Shown here: in pieces, positions 9,364 to 19,238 of the stretch
How the letters are laid out: each line of letters begins with the position of its first letter
How positions within the stretch are numbered: the stretch's first letter is position 1
NCBI RefSeq assembly: GCF_963678225.1
Contig: NZ_OY782764.1
Coordinates: 2,361,001-2,425,000 of the forward strand
DNA from: an uncultured Cohaesibacter sp.
GTDB taxonomy: Bacteria; Pseudomonadota; Alphaproteobacteria; Rhizobiales; Cohaesibacteraceae
Length of the DNA stretch: 64,000 bases
Reading direction: 5' to 3'
The notes under the pieces: generated by a model
What the model saw: the letters and a program-made list of their open reading frames with translations, nothing else
What the model was told of the DNA's origin: nothing
Databases searched by the model: none
Translations under genes and position numbers: made by a program

Positions 9364-9930
9364 TCAGTTCAGCGCTTCAAATCCTGCTTTGAAGCCATTG
9401 AGCTCAATGGGAATGCCGATGCCTTCTTCGGGCGTCTGGAAGACGATGAAGGTTGCCGTCTTGCCGCCTTCGAGCAGCTGGAGCAGCTTGTCATCCATAA
9501 TGACTTCGGCGATGCAGCCTTGTGGCAGGCAGCGCACGAAACCGGCGTTGCCCACATCGGTGTCATCCACATGCAGGCCAAGGCCATGGGGCAACAATAC
9601 GCCAAGTGGCGTCAACACCCTGAGGATACGTGCCGACTTGTCAGCGGTTTTTAGAACGATCACCGTCAGGCCCACATTGTCGCGATCGGATGCGGTGACA
9701 TATTGCATCAGCGCACATTGTTCAGACGGAGCTCCCGGAGGCGTGTCGCAGCGAATTTCCCAATCACCATGCTGGGAGCGCACAGCGCCTTGGGCATTTG
9801 CGTCGCTGGTAGAAAAGCTGACGGTGATGAGAGATGCCATAAAAAGGGCTGCTACAAGCAGGACGCCATGCTGAAGCTTATGGAAGAAACGATCCGGGGC
9901 GTGCTTTGGGGTCATTGAAGATGTCACCAT
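9364..9930 (-). CDS. IalB-family (invasion-associated locus B) secreted protein
   Basis: A 188-residue exported protein. After a basic N-terminus and one hydrophobic segment ending in DANAQG, the mature domain shows the IalB pattern: HGDWEIRCD, SEQCALMQYV, RCLPQGCIAEV and a C-terminal GIGIPIELNGFKAGFEAL. Four cysteines in two pairs suggest disulphides. The family is named for a Bartonella factor needed to enter red cells, but it is common in free-living Rhizobiales, so virulence should not be inferred. A periplasmic stress or chaperone-like role is plausible. Several Met codons lie in the N-terminus; the most upstream (9930) is given. Confidence 0.87.
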   Translation of the reverse strand: MVTSSMTPKHAPDRFFHKLQHGVLLVAALFMASLITVSFSTSDANAQGAVRSQHGDWEIRCDTPPGAPSEQCALMQYVTASDRDNVGLTVIVLKTADKSARILRVLTPLGVLLPHGLGLHVDDTDVGNAGFVRCLPQGCIAEVIMDDKLLQLLEGGKTATFIVFQTPEEGIGIPIELNGFKAGFEALN

Positions 9931-10433
9931 GACTATCGCTCTTAGGGGCCTGAATTGGGGTTAACGCAATCAGTAATCTATTTGCCTGATTCGTCATACC
10001 CATGTCTTGGAAATGCACTCAATGACAGCTCTAAGCTGGAATTGTGGCAATAAAATATTGGGGATATTTTGCCGGAAAAGGTCCCCTACGCCTAAAACCT
10101 TATGTGGATATTTTTGAATAATAAAGCTTAATTCGCCAAGTGGGGCAGGATGTCGCACTAATGGACTATGTGCAGAGGTTGCGACAGACGGTCGCATGTG
10201 TCTGAATGAGCGAAGACTTGATCTGTATCAAATTTCAGATTGACGCAGTTGTAAGTGCCTCGCCTTGAAACCGCAGTTGGAGCGCATGGTTCCAAACTGA
10301 CGGAAGGGAATTGTGACCACGGGCTTAAGGGCAAACCGCGTTCAAATCCGGAAGAGAAGACAGATCACACCGTCAATCTGGCCATTATAGGGCAGCCGGG
10401 CGGTAAAGAGGATCGACATGAGGAGGATCGAAC
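9931..10433. other. Intergenic control region between IalB-like gene and ctaC
   Basis: A 503-base gap between divergent genes. No convincing coding frame is seen. It must hold the promoters for the oxidase operon and for the IalB-like gene. AGGAGG at 10421-10426 is the ribosome site of ctaC. I could not identify a regulator site with confidence. Confidence 0.5.
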
Positions 10434-12991
<2,558 letters not shown>

Positions 12992-13019
12992 GGCAGAAAG
13001 GCCAGCGAGGAGGCCCGCA

Positions 13020-13047
13020 GCCGGGGTTTGATCATTCGAACCCTGGC
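13020..13047 (+). terminator. Hairpin between ctaD and ctaB, possible attenuator
   Basis: A ten-base stem with two G-U pairs (13020-13029 with 13038-13047) around an eight-base loop lies 28 bases after the ctaD stop. No T-run follows, so it may be a processing or stability element rather than a terminator. A lysine-codon-rich stretch with no start codon follows up to ctaB. Confidence 0.35.
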
Positions 13048-13198
13048 GCCTCGCCCCCCGCTTGCTCACCGATAAGACCTTGAGAAGGCCAAAAGCAAGA
13101 AGAAGAGTAGCAAGAAAGCCAAGAAGACAGAGAAATCAAAGGACCCAAAACAAGCAGGCAGGCTGAAACCTGTCCGGGAGAGACCCAGGAGAAAGACC

Positions 13199-14176
13199 AT
13201 GACCCTAGTGGACCAGACCGAGCGCAAACAGGCCCTGACCGCCACCGCCATCACCCGCACGGATTTCGGCGCCGATTTCAGCGGAGCGGAGGTGCGCGAC
13301 TATATTGCCCTCATGAAACCGCGGGTGATGTCTCTGGTGATCTTCACGGCTCTGGTCGGTCTCATGGTTGCCCCCGGTAGCCTGCATCCTTTGGAAAGTC
13401 TCATCGCCATTCTGTGCATTGCCATTGGCGGTGGCGCATCCGGCGCGCTCAACATGTGGTATGACGCCGATATCGATGCTGTCATGAAGCGCACGGCCAA
13501 CCGGCCCATCCCCGCAGGGCGCATCACGCCGGGCGAAGCGCTCGGCTTCGGGCTGACGCTGTCTTTCGGCTCTGTGCTGATCCTTGGCCTGTTGGTCAAC
13601 TGGTTGGCCGGCGGGCTGTTGGCCTTCACTATCTTCTTTTATGCCGTGGTTTATACCATCTGGCTGAAGCGCTCCACGCCGCAGAATATCGTCATAGGTG
13701 GTGCTGCAGGTGCCTTCCCGCCGATGATCGGCTGGGCGGCTGTTACCGGCAGCGTCAGCATCGAATCCATCACACTGTTCCTCATCATCTTCATGTGGAC
13801 GCCGCCCCACTTCTGGGCGCTGGCTCTCATCAAGAGCGATGACTATCGCGCCGCCAAGGTACCCATGCTGCCGGTGGTGGCTGGGGAAGCCGTGACGCGC
13901 TCGCAAATTCTTATCTACTCGGTGCTGCTGGCTCCTATCGGCGTGATGCCCGCGTTGCTCGGCTTTGCCGGTGTGGCTTATGGCGCCCTGTCGATTGCAC
14001 TGGGGCTGTTGTTCGTGGGCGCTGCCCTGCGGGTCTATTTCATCCGCGAGGGAACGCCTGCCAGAAAGGCAGCCGGACAGATGTTCGGTTTCTCCATTCT
14101 CTATCTGTTTTTGCTTTATGCCACCTTGCTCTTTGAGCGCCTTATTGGCCTTGAAGCGCTGCCCGCAATGATTTGA
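13199..14176 (+). CDS. ctaB: Protohaem IX farnesyltransferase (haem O synthase)
   Basis: CtaB/CyoE attaches a farnesyl group to haem B to make haem O, the precursor of the haem A used by CtaD. It is a polytopic UbiA-superfamily membrane protein of 325 residues. Prenyl-diphosphate and Mg binding residues are visible in [19 protein letters not shown] and in [14 protein letters not shown]. The frame is open for 123 bases upstream of the ATG and encodes a very Lys-rich stretch, but it has no usable start and follows a stop at 13073. The ATG at 13199 follows GGAG. The gene lies 207 bases after ctaD and 62 before coxF. Confidence 0.97.
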   Translation: MTLVDQTERKQALTATAITRTDFGADFSGAEVRDYIALMKPRVMSLVIFTALVGLMVAPGSLHPLESLIAILCIAIGGGASGALNMWYDADIDAVMKRTANRPIPAGRITPGEALGFGLTLSFGSVLILGLLVNWLAGGLLAFTIFFYAVVYTIWLKRSTPQNIVIGGAAGAFPPMIGWAAVTGSVSIESITLFLIIFMWTPPHFWALALIKSDDYRAAKVPMLPVVAGEAVTRSQILIYSVLLAPIGVMPALLGFAGVAYGALSIALGLLFVGAALRVYFIREGTPARKAAGQMFGFSILYLFLLYATLLFERLIGLEALPAMI

Positions 14177-14238
14177 GGCGCGCTGTTCATACGGTCATCA
14201 AGAGCGAGACCCGCAACCAAACCAACAAGGAAAAGCCC

Positions 14239-14400
14239 ATGGCTGAAATCATCGAAAAGGTCACTCTGACCGAAGAGCAGAAAAAGCGTCAGCACAAACG
14301 CTCGGTTGCCATTGCCTTCGCATTGGGAGCGCTGGTGCTCATTTTCTACGCCATCACCATCGTCAAGATGGGGCCGGGCGTGATGAACCGTCCTTTGTGA
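14239..14400 (+). CDS. coxF: CoxF-like small membrane protein
   Basis: A 53-residue single-pass protein placed between ctaB and ctaG, as in other alphaproteobacterial cox clusters. The N-terminus is charged ([13 protein letters not shown]), followed by one membrane helix and the ending [13 protein letters not shown], which matches small proteins annotated CoxF. The ATG at 14239 follows AAGGAAAAG; the longer open frame starting at 14173 overlaps ctaB and lacks a ribosome site. Its biochemical role is not established. Position suggests oxidase assembly, or a partner for CtaG, which follows 27 bases later. Confidence 0.85.
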   Translation: MAEIIEKVTLTEEQKKRQHKRSVAIAFALGALVLIFYAITIVKMGPGVMNRPL

Positions 14401-14427
14401 TCTGCCGGGGGAAGGAACCAACTGCCA

Positions 14428-15099
14428 ATGAGCGCGCATATCGAGCCCAACATTGAAAATGATGGCAAGGCCAAACCTGCTGACAATGCCCGCGCCAACT
14501 TAAGGCTGGCCTATGGCTTGCTAGGCTTTGTCGGGATCATGGTCGGCATGGCCTATGCTGCCGTGCCGCTCTATTCGCTCTTTTGTCAGGTCACCGGCTA
14601 TGGCGGCACCACACAGGCGGCGAATGCCGCCCCGAGCGCTGCGATTGCGCGCGAAATGACGGTGCGCTTTGATGCCAATGTCTCCGGCGGGCTCAACTGG
14701 TCCTTCCGGCCCGAAACCAAGCCCGTCACCCTCAAGGTGGGCGAAACCGGCGAGGCGAGCTATCTGGTGGTCAATACTGGCTCATCCTCCTCGGCTGGCA
14801 CGGCCACCTTCAACGTGACACCACAGGCCGCAGGGGCCTATTTCAACAAGCTGGAATGCTTCTGTTTCACCGAACAGACGGTCAAGGCAGGCGAGACCAG
14901 CCATATGCCGGTGATCTTCTTTATCGATCCCGATATCGACAAGAATCCCGAACTCAAGACCATCGACACAATTACCCTGTCTTACACATTTTTCCCGCTG
15001 GAGAAGGAGCCGGCTGATAAAGCGGCAAACCTGCACGGGAACACAGCAACCAGCGACAAGACATTGACGCGCTTTGGAGGAGGAGCAGACAATGGCTGA
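14428..15099 (+). CDS. ctaG: Cytochrome c oxidase assembly protein CtaG (Cox11)
   Basis: CtaG/Cox11 delivers copper to the CuB centre of subunit I. The 223-residue protein has a cytoplasmic N-terminus, one membrane helix (about residues 29-50, ending VPLYSLFCQVTGYGG) and a periplasmic immunoglobulin-like domain. The copper-binding pair lies in LECFCFTEQ, and the conserved MPVIFFIDPDI follows. The stop at 15097-15099 overlaps the ctaE start by eight bases, indicating translational coupling. Confidence 0.96.
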   Translation: MSAHIEPNIENDGKAKPADNARANLRLAYGLLGFVGIMVGMAYAAVPLYSLFCQVTGYGGTTQAANAAPSAAIAREMTVRFDANVSGGLNWSFRPETKPVTLKVGETGEASYLVVNTGSSSSAGTATFNVTPQAAGAYFNKLECFCFTEQTVKAGETSHMPVIFFIDPDIDKNPELKTIDTITLSYTFFPLEKEPADKAANLHGNTATSDKTLTRFGGGADNG

Positions 15100-15928
15100 G
15101 GCTCACAGCAAGAACCACGATTATCACATCATAGACCCCAGCCCGTGGCCCATCATCGCGTCGGTATCCGCCTTCCTGATGGCCATCGGAGCCGTGACCA
15201 TGTTTCATGACGGCACAAGCCTTATTCTCATCGCCGGTACGCTTGGTGTGCTCTACACCATGCTTGGCTGGTGGCGCGATGTGGTCAAGGAATCTCTGGA
15301 AGGCCATCACACCCCTGTGGTGCAGCTGCATTTGCGCTATGGCATGATCCTGTTCATCGCCTCTGAAGTGATGTTCTTCGTGGCATGGTTCTGGGCCTTC
15401 TTTGATGCCAGCCTGTTTGCCGATGAGGCCAAGCAATATCTGCGTACTGAATTTCTGGGTGGGGTCTGGCCGCCTGAAGGGCTAGAGGTGATCGACCCAT
15501 GGCATTTGCCATTGTTCAACACGCTGCTCCTGCTGGCATCCGGCACCACCATCACATGGGCTCACCATGCGCTTTTGGAAAATGACAGGGAAGGGCTGAA
15601 GAAGGGGCTGGCTCTGACGATCATTCTGGGCATCGTCTTCTCTGCTGTGCAGGTTTACGAATATGTCCACGCGCCGTTTGCCTTCAAGGAAAGCATTTAC
15701 GGGGCAACCTTCTTCATGGCCACCGGCTTTCATGGCTTCCACGTGTTCGTCGGCACAATCTTCCTGATCGTCTGTCTGATCCGTGTCTATAAAGGACATT
15801 TCACTCCTGAAAAGCATTTCGGTTTTGAGGCAGCTGCCTGGTATTGGCATTTCGTGGATGTCGTCTGGTTGTTCCTGTTCACCACCATCTATGTCTGGGG
15901 CAATTTCGGCGGCACCATCGCCCATTAG
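15092..15928 (+). CDS. ctaE: Cytochrome c oxidase subunit III
   Basis: Subunit III stabilises the oxidase and helps feed its proton-uptake path; it has no redox centre. The 278-residue protein has seven membrane helices. Typical motifs are HDYHIIDPSPWPI at the N-terminus, RYGMILFIASEVMFFVAWFW, the Glu in EYVHAPFAF and the C-terminal AAWYWHFVDVVWLFLF. The ATG at 15092 lies inside the ctaG reading frame, and the GGAGGAGGA that overlaps the end of ctaG is its ribosome site. It ends the core oxidase genes. Confidence 0.97.
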   Translation: MAEAHSKNHDYHIIDPSPWPIIASVSAFLMAIGAVTMFHDGTSLILIAGTLGVLYTMLGWWRDVVKESLEGHHTPVVQLHLRYGMILFIASEVMFFVAWFWAFFDASLFADEAKQYLRTEFLGGVWPPEGLEVIDPWHLPLFNTLLLLASGTTITWAHHALLENDREGLKKGLALTIILGIVFSAVQVYEYVHAPFAFKESIYGATFFMATGFHGFHVFVGTIFLIVCLIRVYKGHFTPEKHFGFEAAAWYWHFVDVVWLFLFTTIYVWGNFGGTIAH

Positions 15929-15983
15929 CACTATTCCCATCGGGGCGGGGACAACTTGCCCCTGATGGTCAGGAGTGAAGAGT

Positions 15984-16388
15984 ATGTCAGACTATAAGGG
16001 CAGCATTGCCCGCACGGCCCTTGCTGGCAAATGCCCCCGTTGCGGTGAGGGAAAGCTCTACAAGAGCTTCCTCAAGGTGGGGGACCAGTGCGACGTTTGT
16101 GGCCTTGATTATGGCTTCATCGACAGTGGCGATGGTCCTGCACCCTTTGTCATCATGATTGTCGGCTTCATCGCCACCGGCGGGCTGCTCTATACCGAGT
16201 TTACCTACGAACCGCCGGTCTGGTTGCAAGCGATTATCTGGGCGCCCGTTGCCACTTTGCTTTGCGTTGCTTTTCTCTATTGGCTGAAAGGTGCGCTCAT
16301 CGCCCAGCAATATCAAACCAAGGCGGAGCAGGGCCAGCGCCTTGATGGTCCGCTTGCCGAGGAGATCAATAAGGCTGAAGCAGAGTGA
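15984..16388 (+). CDS. DUF983 family membrane protein
   Basis: A 134-residue protein with an N-terminal zinc-ribbon-like segment (KCPRCGEGKLYKS then CDVCGLDYGF) followed by two membrane helices. This is the DUF983 layout, regularly found beside ctaE and SURF1 in alphaproteobacteria. The four cysteines probably bind a metal. A role in oxidase biogenesis is inferred from position only. The ATG at 15984 is preferred because AGGAG sits about eight bases before it; an alternative GTG lies at 15975. The 3' end overlaps the convergent minus-strand gene by 23 bases. Confidence 0.9.
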   Translation: MSDYKGSIARTALAGKCPRCGEGKLYKSFLKVGDQCDVCGLDYGFIDSGDGPAPFVIMIVGFIATGGLLYTEFTYEPPVWLQAIIWAPVATLLCVAFLYWLKGALIAQQYQTKAEQGQRLDGPLAEEINKAEAE

Positions 16389-16695
16389 TCAGATCGGGCA
16401 CGATCTCCTCCCAGCCTATGACGGACGTAAAGAAAGACAATCCCCCCATCGCAAAGACGGAAACAGCATTGAAAAACATGATGGTTATCAGGGCGACCCG
16501 TTGCCATGCCTTGTAATAGAAGGCAAGGCTGATATTGGCCACATTGATCAGGAAAATCACTGGCAAGGCTACGGCAAGACTGCGCAAATCCGGCCCCCAA
16601 AAGCCAATGATCGCAACCCCGATCTGCACCGCAAGGGGAAACAGCAGATTGAGCGAAAAGAAAATCAGGGCAAAGCGGGCCGACTGTGAATGCAT
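16366..16695 (-). CDS. Hypothetical small polytopic membrane protein
   Basis: A 109-residue protein from the ATG at 16695, preceded by GAGGA at acceptable spacing; an upstream start at 16755 would add 20 residues. Three to four hydrophobic segments are visible (SLNLLFPLAVQIGVAIIGFW, SLAVALPVIFLINVANISLA and ITIMFFNAVSVFAMGGLSFF). No family was recognised. It fills an otherwise empty gap and lies convergent to DUF983, with a 23-base overlap of coding ends, and divergent to SURF1. Its hydrophobic periodicity makes it more likely real than a shadow, but homologues are needed to be sure. Confidence 0.6.
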   Translation of the reverse strand: MHSQSARFALIFFSLNLLFPLAVQIGVAIIGFWGPDLRSLAVALPVIFLINVANISLAFYYKAWQRVALITIMFFNAVSVFAMGGLSFFTSVIGWEEIVPDLITLLQPY

Positions 16696-16809
16696 CTTGA
16701 CAATATCCTCTTTGCTCCATCCGTGCGGCGGACGTCTGATAGCGTGGCGGCCCAAAAGCCTGTAGCCTCAGGTGAGGTAGCATAAAGTGAGCAGGAGTGT
16801 GCAGGAAAA

Positions 16810-17616
16810 GTGATTTCCAGATCGAAAATCGTGCTGTTCAGCCTTGCGGCCTTAGGCGCCTTTGCCATTCTGATCGCGCTGGGCAACTGGCAGGTGCGTC
16901 GGCTCGCATGGAAAGAGCAACTGATCGCCGATGTCACCTCCCGCGTGGCATCGTCCCCCGTTGCGGCGCCCGGGCCGAAGCAATGGGCCGATCTGTCGCG
17001 CGATGATGCCGTCTATCGCCCCATTCTCCTTACCGGTCATTATGATCATTCTCGCGAAGTGCATGTATGGTTTGCGCTCAATGATCCGCAAGGCGGGCCC
17101 CTTCGCGGACCGGGCTACATGATCATGACGCCCTTTGTCACCACTGATGGCTGGCAGGTGATCGTCAACCGTGGCTTTGTACCCGAACAGCTCAAGGTGC
17201 GGGAAAGCCGCCCCGAAACTCTTGTGAAAGGCACCCAGACGCTCACCGGCCTCATGCGCTTTGACGAGCCGAAAAACTGGCTGAGCCCGAAGACGGATGA
17301 AAAGAAGAATGTCTGGATTGTCAGGCAGGTGGAGGAAATGGCTGATTTTCTTGGCATGGATGAAGGCCGCACCGCACCCTATTGGGTCGATCTGGTCAAG
17401 GGACAGGGCGTGCCTTGGGGCCCGAATGCGGCTAGCTTGCCACAAGGTGGGGAGACCCGCATCACCTTTCGCAACAGCCATTTGCAATATGCCGTGACAT
17501 GGTATGGGCTAGCGGCCGTCCTTGCCATCATCTTCCTGCTTTTCCTGCGCAAGAGCCTTTCAAGAGACAAAAAGGCTGGGCAAGATAATGCTGTTTCCAA
17601 CAAATTGCAGTCCTGA
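16810..17616 (+). CDS. SURF1-family oxidase assembly protein
   Basis: SURF1 (Shy1) helps insert haem A into cytochrome c oxidase. The 268-residue protein has the family plan: an N-terminal helix, a GNWQVRRLAWKEQLI motif just after it, a large periplasmic domain containing GPGYMIMTPFV and VNRGFVPE, and a C-terminal helix preceded by RNSHLQYAVTWYGLA. The start is the GTG at 16810. It is separated from DUF983 by the minus-strand membrane-protein gene, so it probably has its own promoter. Confidence 0.95.
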   Translation: MISRSKIVLFSLAALGAFAILIALGNWQVRRLAWKEQLIADVTSRVASSPVAAPGPKQWADLSRDDAVYRPILLTGHYDHSREVHVWFALNDPQGGPLRGPGYMIMTPFVTTDGWQVIVNRGFVPEQLKVRESRPETLVKGTQTLTGLMRFDEPKNWLSPKTDEKKNVWIVRQVEEMADFLGMDEGRTAPYWVDLVKGQGVPWGPNAASLPQGGETRITFRNSHLQYAVTWYGLAAVLAIIFLLFLRKSLSRDKKAGQDNAVSNKLQS

Positions 17617-17728
17617 GCATTGACCTATCTGGTATGAAGGTCCACATGAAAGGTCTTGTGGCAAGGCGCCTGTCCGAAGCGCTGATGGTCGCCACGGGAC
17701 GGCTTGATATGACAGACAGTTTGCGAGG

Positions 17729-18409
17729 ATGGACACGATGCTGGTGATTTTTGACTGCGATGGCACTTTGGTGGATACGGAAATCATCTGGGCCAAGGCC
17801 AGTCTCGAGATCTTCAAGGAAGAGGATCTCGATATGGATCTTGAGGCCTATAACAGCACCTATGCCGGCATGACCAATGCCGAGATCATCCAGCTCATCG
17901 AAGAAGACATCGAACGTTCCCTGCCGCATGACATCCTGCAGCGGATTACCGACCGCGCAACAAGCAAGTTGGACAAGCTCAAGGTGATTGAAGGCGCTCA
18001 CGAAATGCTGGACCAGCTCGAGTATCCGCGTTGTGTCTGTTCCAACACGGCCATGGAGCGGCTGGAGAGCAATATGCGTCTTGTCGATCTGTGGGACCGC
18101 TTCCGCCCCTATGTCTATTCCGCCGTTGAGGTGGGAACAAAGCTGCCAAAACCGGATCCTAATGTCTTCCTGCATGCTGCAACGGTGCTTGAGACCGATC
18201 CTTCCGAGTGCTTCGTCATTGAGGATAGCACCCATGGGGTTCAGGCTGCCTGTCAGGCAGGGATGCGCGTCATCGGCTTCATTGGCGCAAGCCACAGCTA
18301 CCTTGGCCACGGGGAACATCTGATGGATGCTGGAGCGGAAACGGTGGTGCGTCGCCTTGCCGACCTTCCGGCAACGATTGATGCCCTGAAAGACTGGCAC
18401 GAGCAATAA
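17729..18409 (+). CDS. HAD-superfamily phosphatase (phosphoglycolate-phosphatase-like)
   Basis: A 226-residue haloacid-dehalogenase-type hydrolase. Motif I is FDCDGTLVDTE with the nucleophilic Asp, motif II is in CVCSNTA, motif III is the Lys in KLPKPDPNVF and motif IV is IEDSTHGVQAA. The helical cap inserted after motif I is of the subfamily-I type, as in sugar-phosphate and phosphoglycolate phosphatases. The substrate cannot be told from sequence. The gene lies 112 bases after SURF1 and is followed by a GC-rich hairpin. Confidence 0.88.
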   Translation: MDTMLVIFDCDGTLVDTEIIWAKASLEIFKEEDLDMDLEAYNSTYAGMTNAEIIQLIEEDIERSLPHDILQRITDRATSKLDKLKVIEGAHEMLDQLEYPRCVCSNTAMERLESNMRLVDLWDRFRPYVYSAVEVGTKLPKPDPNVFLHAATVLETDPSECFVIEDSTHGVQAACQAGMRVIGFIGASHSYLGHGEHLMDAGAETVVRRLADLPATIDALKDWHEQ

Positions 18410-18464
18410 TCTGCTAAGATTAATCTGATAAATCTGTCAAGGGACGCGAAAGCTCGAGCATAAA

Positions 18465-18486
18465 AAGGGGCCGTTCATGGCCCCTT
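18465..18486. terminator. Hairpin after the HAD gene
   Basis: An eight-base perfect stem (18465-18472 with 18479-18486) with a six-base loop. An A-run lies on its left side, so the T-run is on the minus strand. It most likely ends the SURF1-HAD transcription segment but lacks a plus-strand T-run. Confidence 0.45.
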
Positions 18487-18680
18487 GTGCTATCATGACC
18501 CTTGAAATGGCAAAAAGTTAGCCGGCTCCTTCGGGCCCCCTCTAGCCCTAACGAACTATTAACCATAACAAGACAATTGCGGCGCTTTTACCTGCCTCAA
18601 ATTTTGAGGTGGCTGCGGTTTTACGATTTGTGAATGTCCCCTGTGGTTTGATTTGTTTGAATTGAGACAGGGGTGTTCAT

Positions 18681-19238
18681 ATGGCTCGTTGGGGTACTGG
18701 AGCAGCGTCTTTCAAAGGGCTGCTTCAGCGCATATTTTTTGGAATTGCCATAACGTTTTTTGCATGTGCGGGTGCGTTGTCTGCACATGCTTGGGCCGAT
18801 GAACTAGCATACCCTCAAGAAGACATTATTCTCACAATTTCCGGTTCCGTTTCAAACCAAAATGCCAAGGGCCTTGTTTATCTGGATCGTCAGATGATTG
18901 AGGATATCGGGCTGAGCAAGGTGATCACCCACACGGTCTATTCAAGCAAGGCCCATGAGTGGCACGGTGTTCTGATGCGAGACCTTCTCGCCTATGTCGG
19001 AGCCAAGGGCGATACCGTTGAGGTGCTGGCGCTGGATGGCTATCGAACCAAGATTCCCGTGCAGGACTTCTATGACTATGACGTGCTGCTGGCAACCCGA
19101 CAGGATGGTCGAGACTTAAGCATTCGCCGCCGCGGCCCCATCAGGATTATCTATCCGATCGACCATGACGAGTCTCTTCTTGATCCCAAATATACCTCAC
19201 GCTTCGTCTGGCAAATCGAGAAGATGATAGTGAAATGA
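18681..19238 (+). CDS. pruR: PruR-like periplasmic pterin-binding protein
   Basis: A 185-residue exported protein with a long signal peptide (cleavage likely near AHAWADE). The mature domain resembles the molybdopterin-binding fold of sulphite oxidase (ILTISGSV...GVLMRDLLAYVGA...VLALDGYRTKIP...RGPIRIIYPID). The mature part has no cysteine, so the molybdenum ligand of the enzymes is missing and catalysis is unlikely. In Agrobacterium tumefaciens, PruR is such a protein: it binds pterins in the periplasm and controls DcpA. Here the stop overlaps the start of a GGDEF-EAL gene by four bases, the same partnership. The assignment rests on fold and operon layout. Confidence 0.82.
   Translation: MARWGTGAASFKGLLQRIFFGIAITFFACAGALSAHAWADELAYPQEDIILTISGSVSNQNAKGLVYLDRQMIEDIGLSKVITHTVYSSKAHEWHGVLMRDLLAYVGAKGDTVEVLALDGYRTKIPVQDFYDYDVLLATRQDGRDLSIRRRGPIRIIYPIDHDESLLDPKYTSRFVWQIEKMIVK

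Noticed and set aside
9364-9930. Treating the IalB-like protein as evidence of a pathogen
   Set aside because: The family is widespread in non-pathogenic Rhizobiales and no other virulence locus is present.
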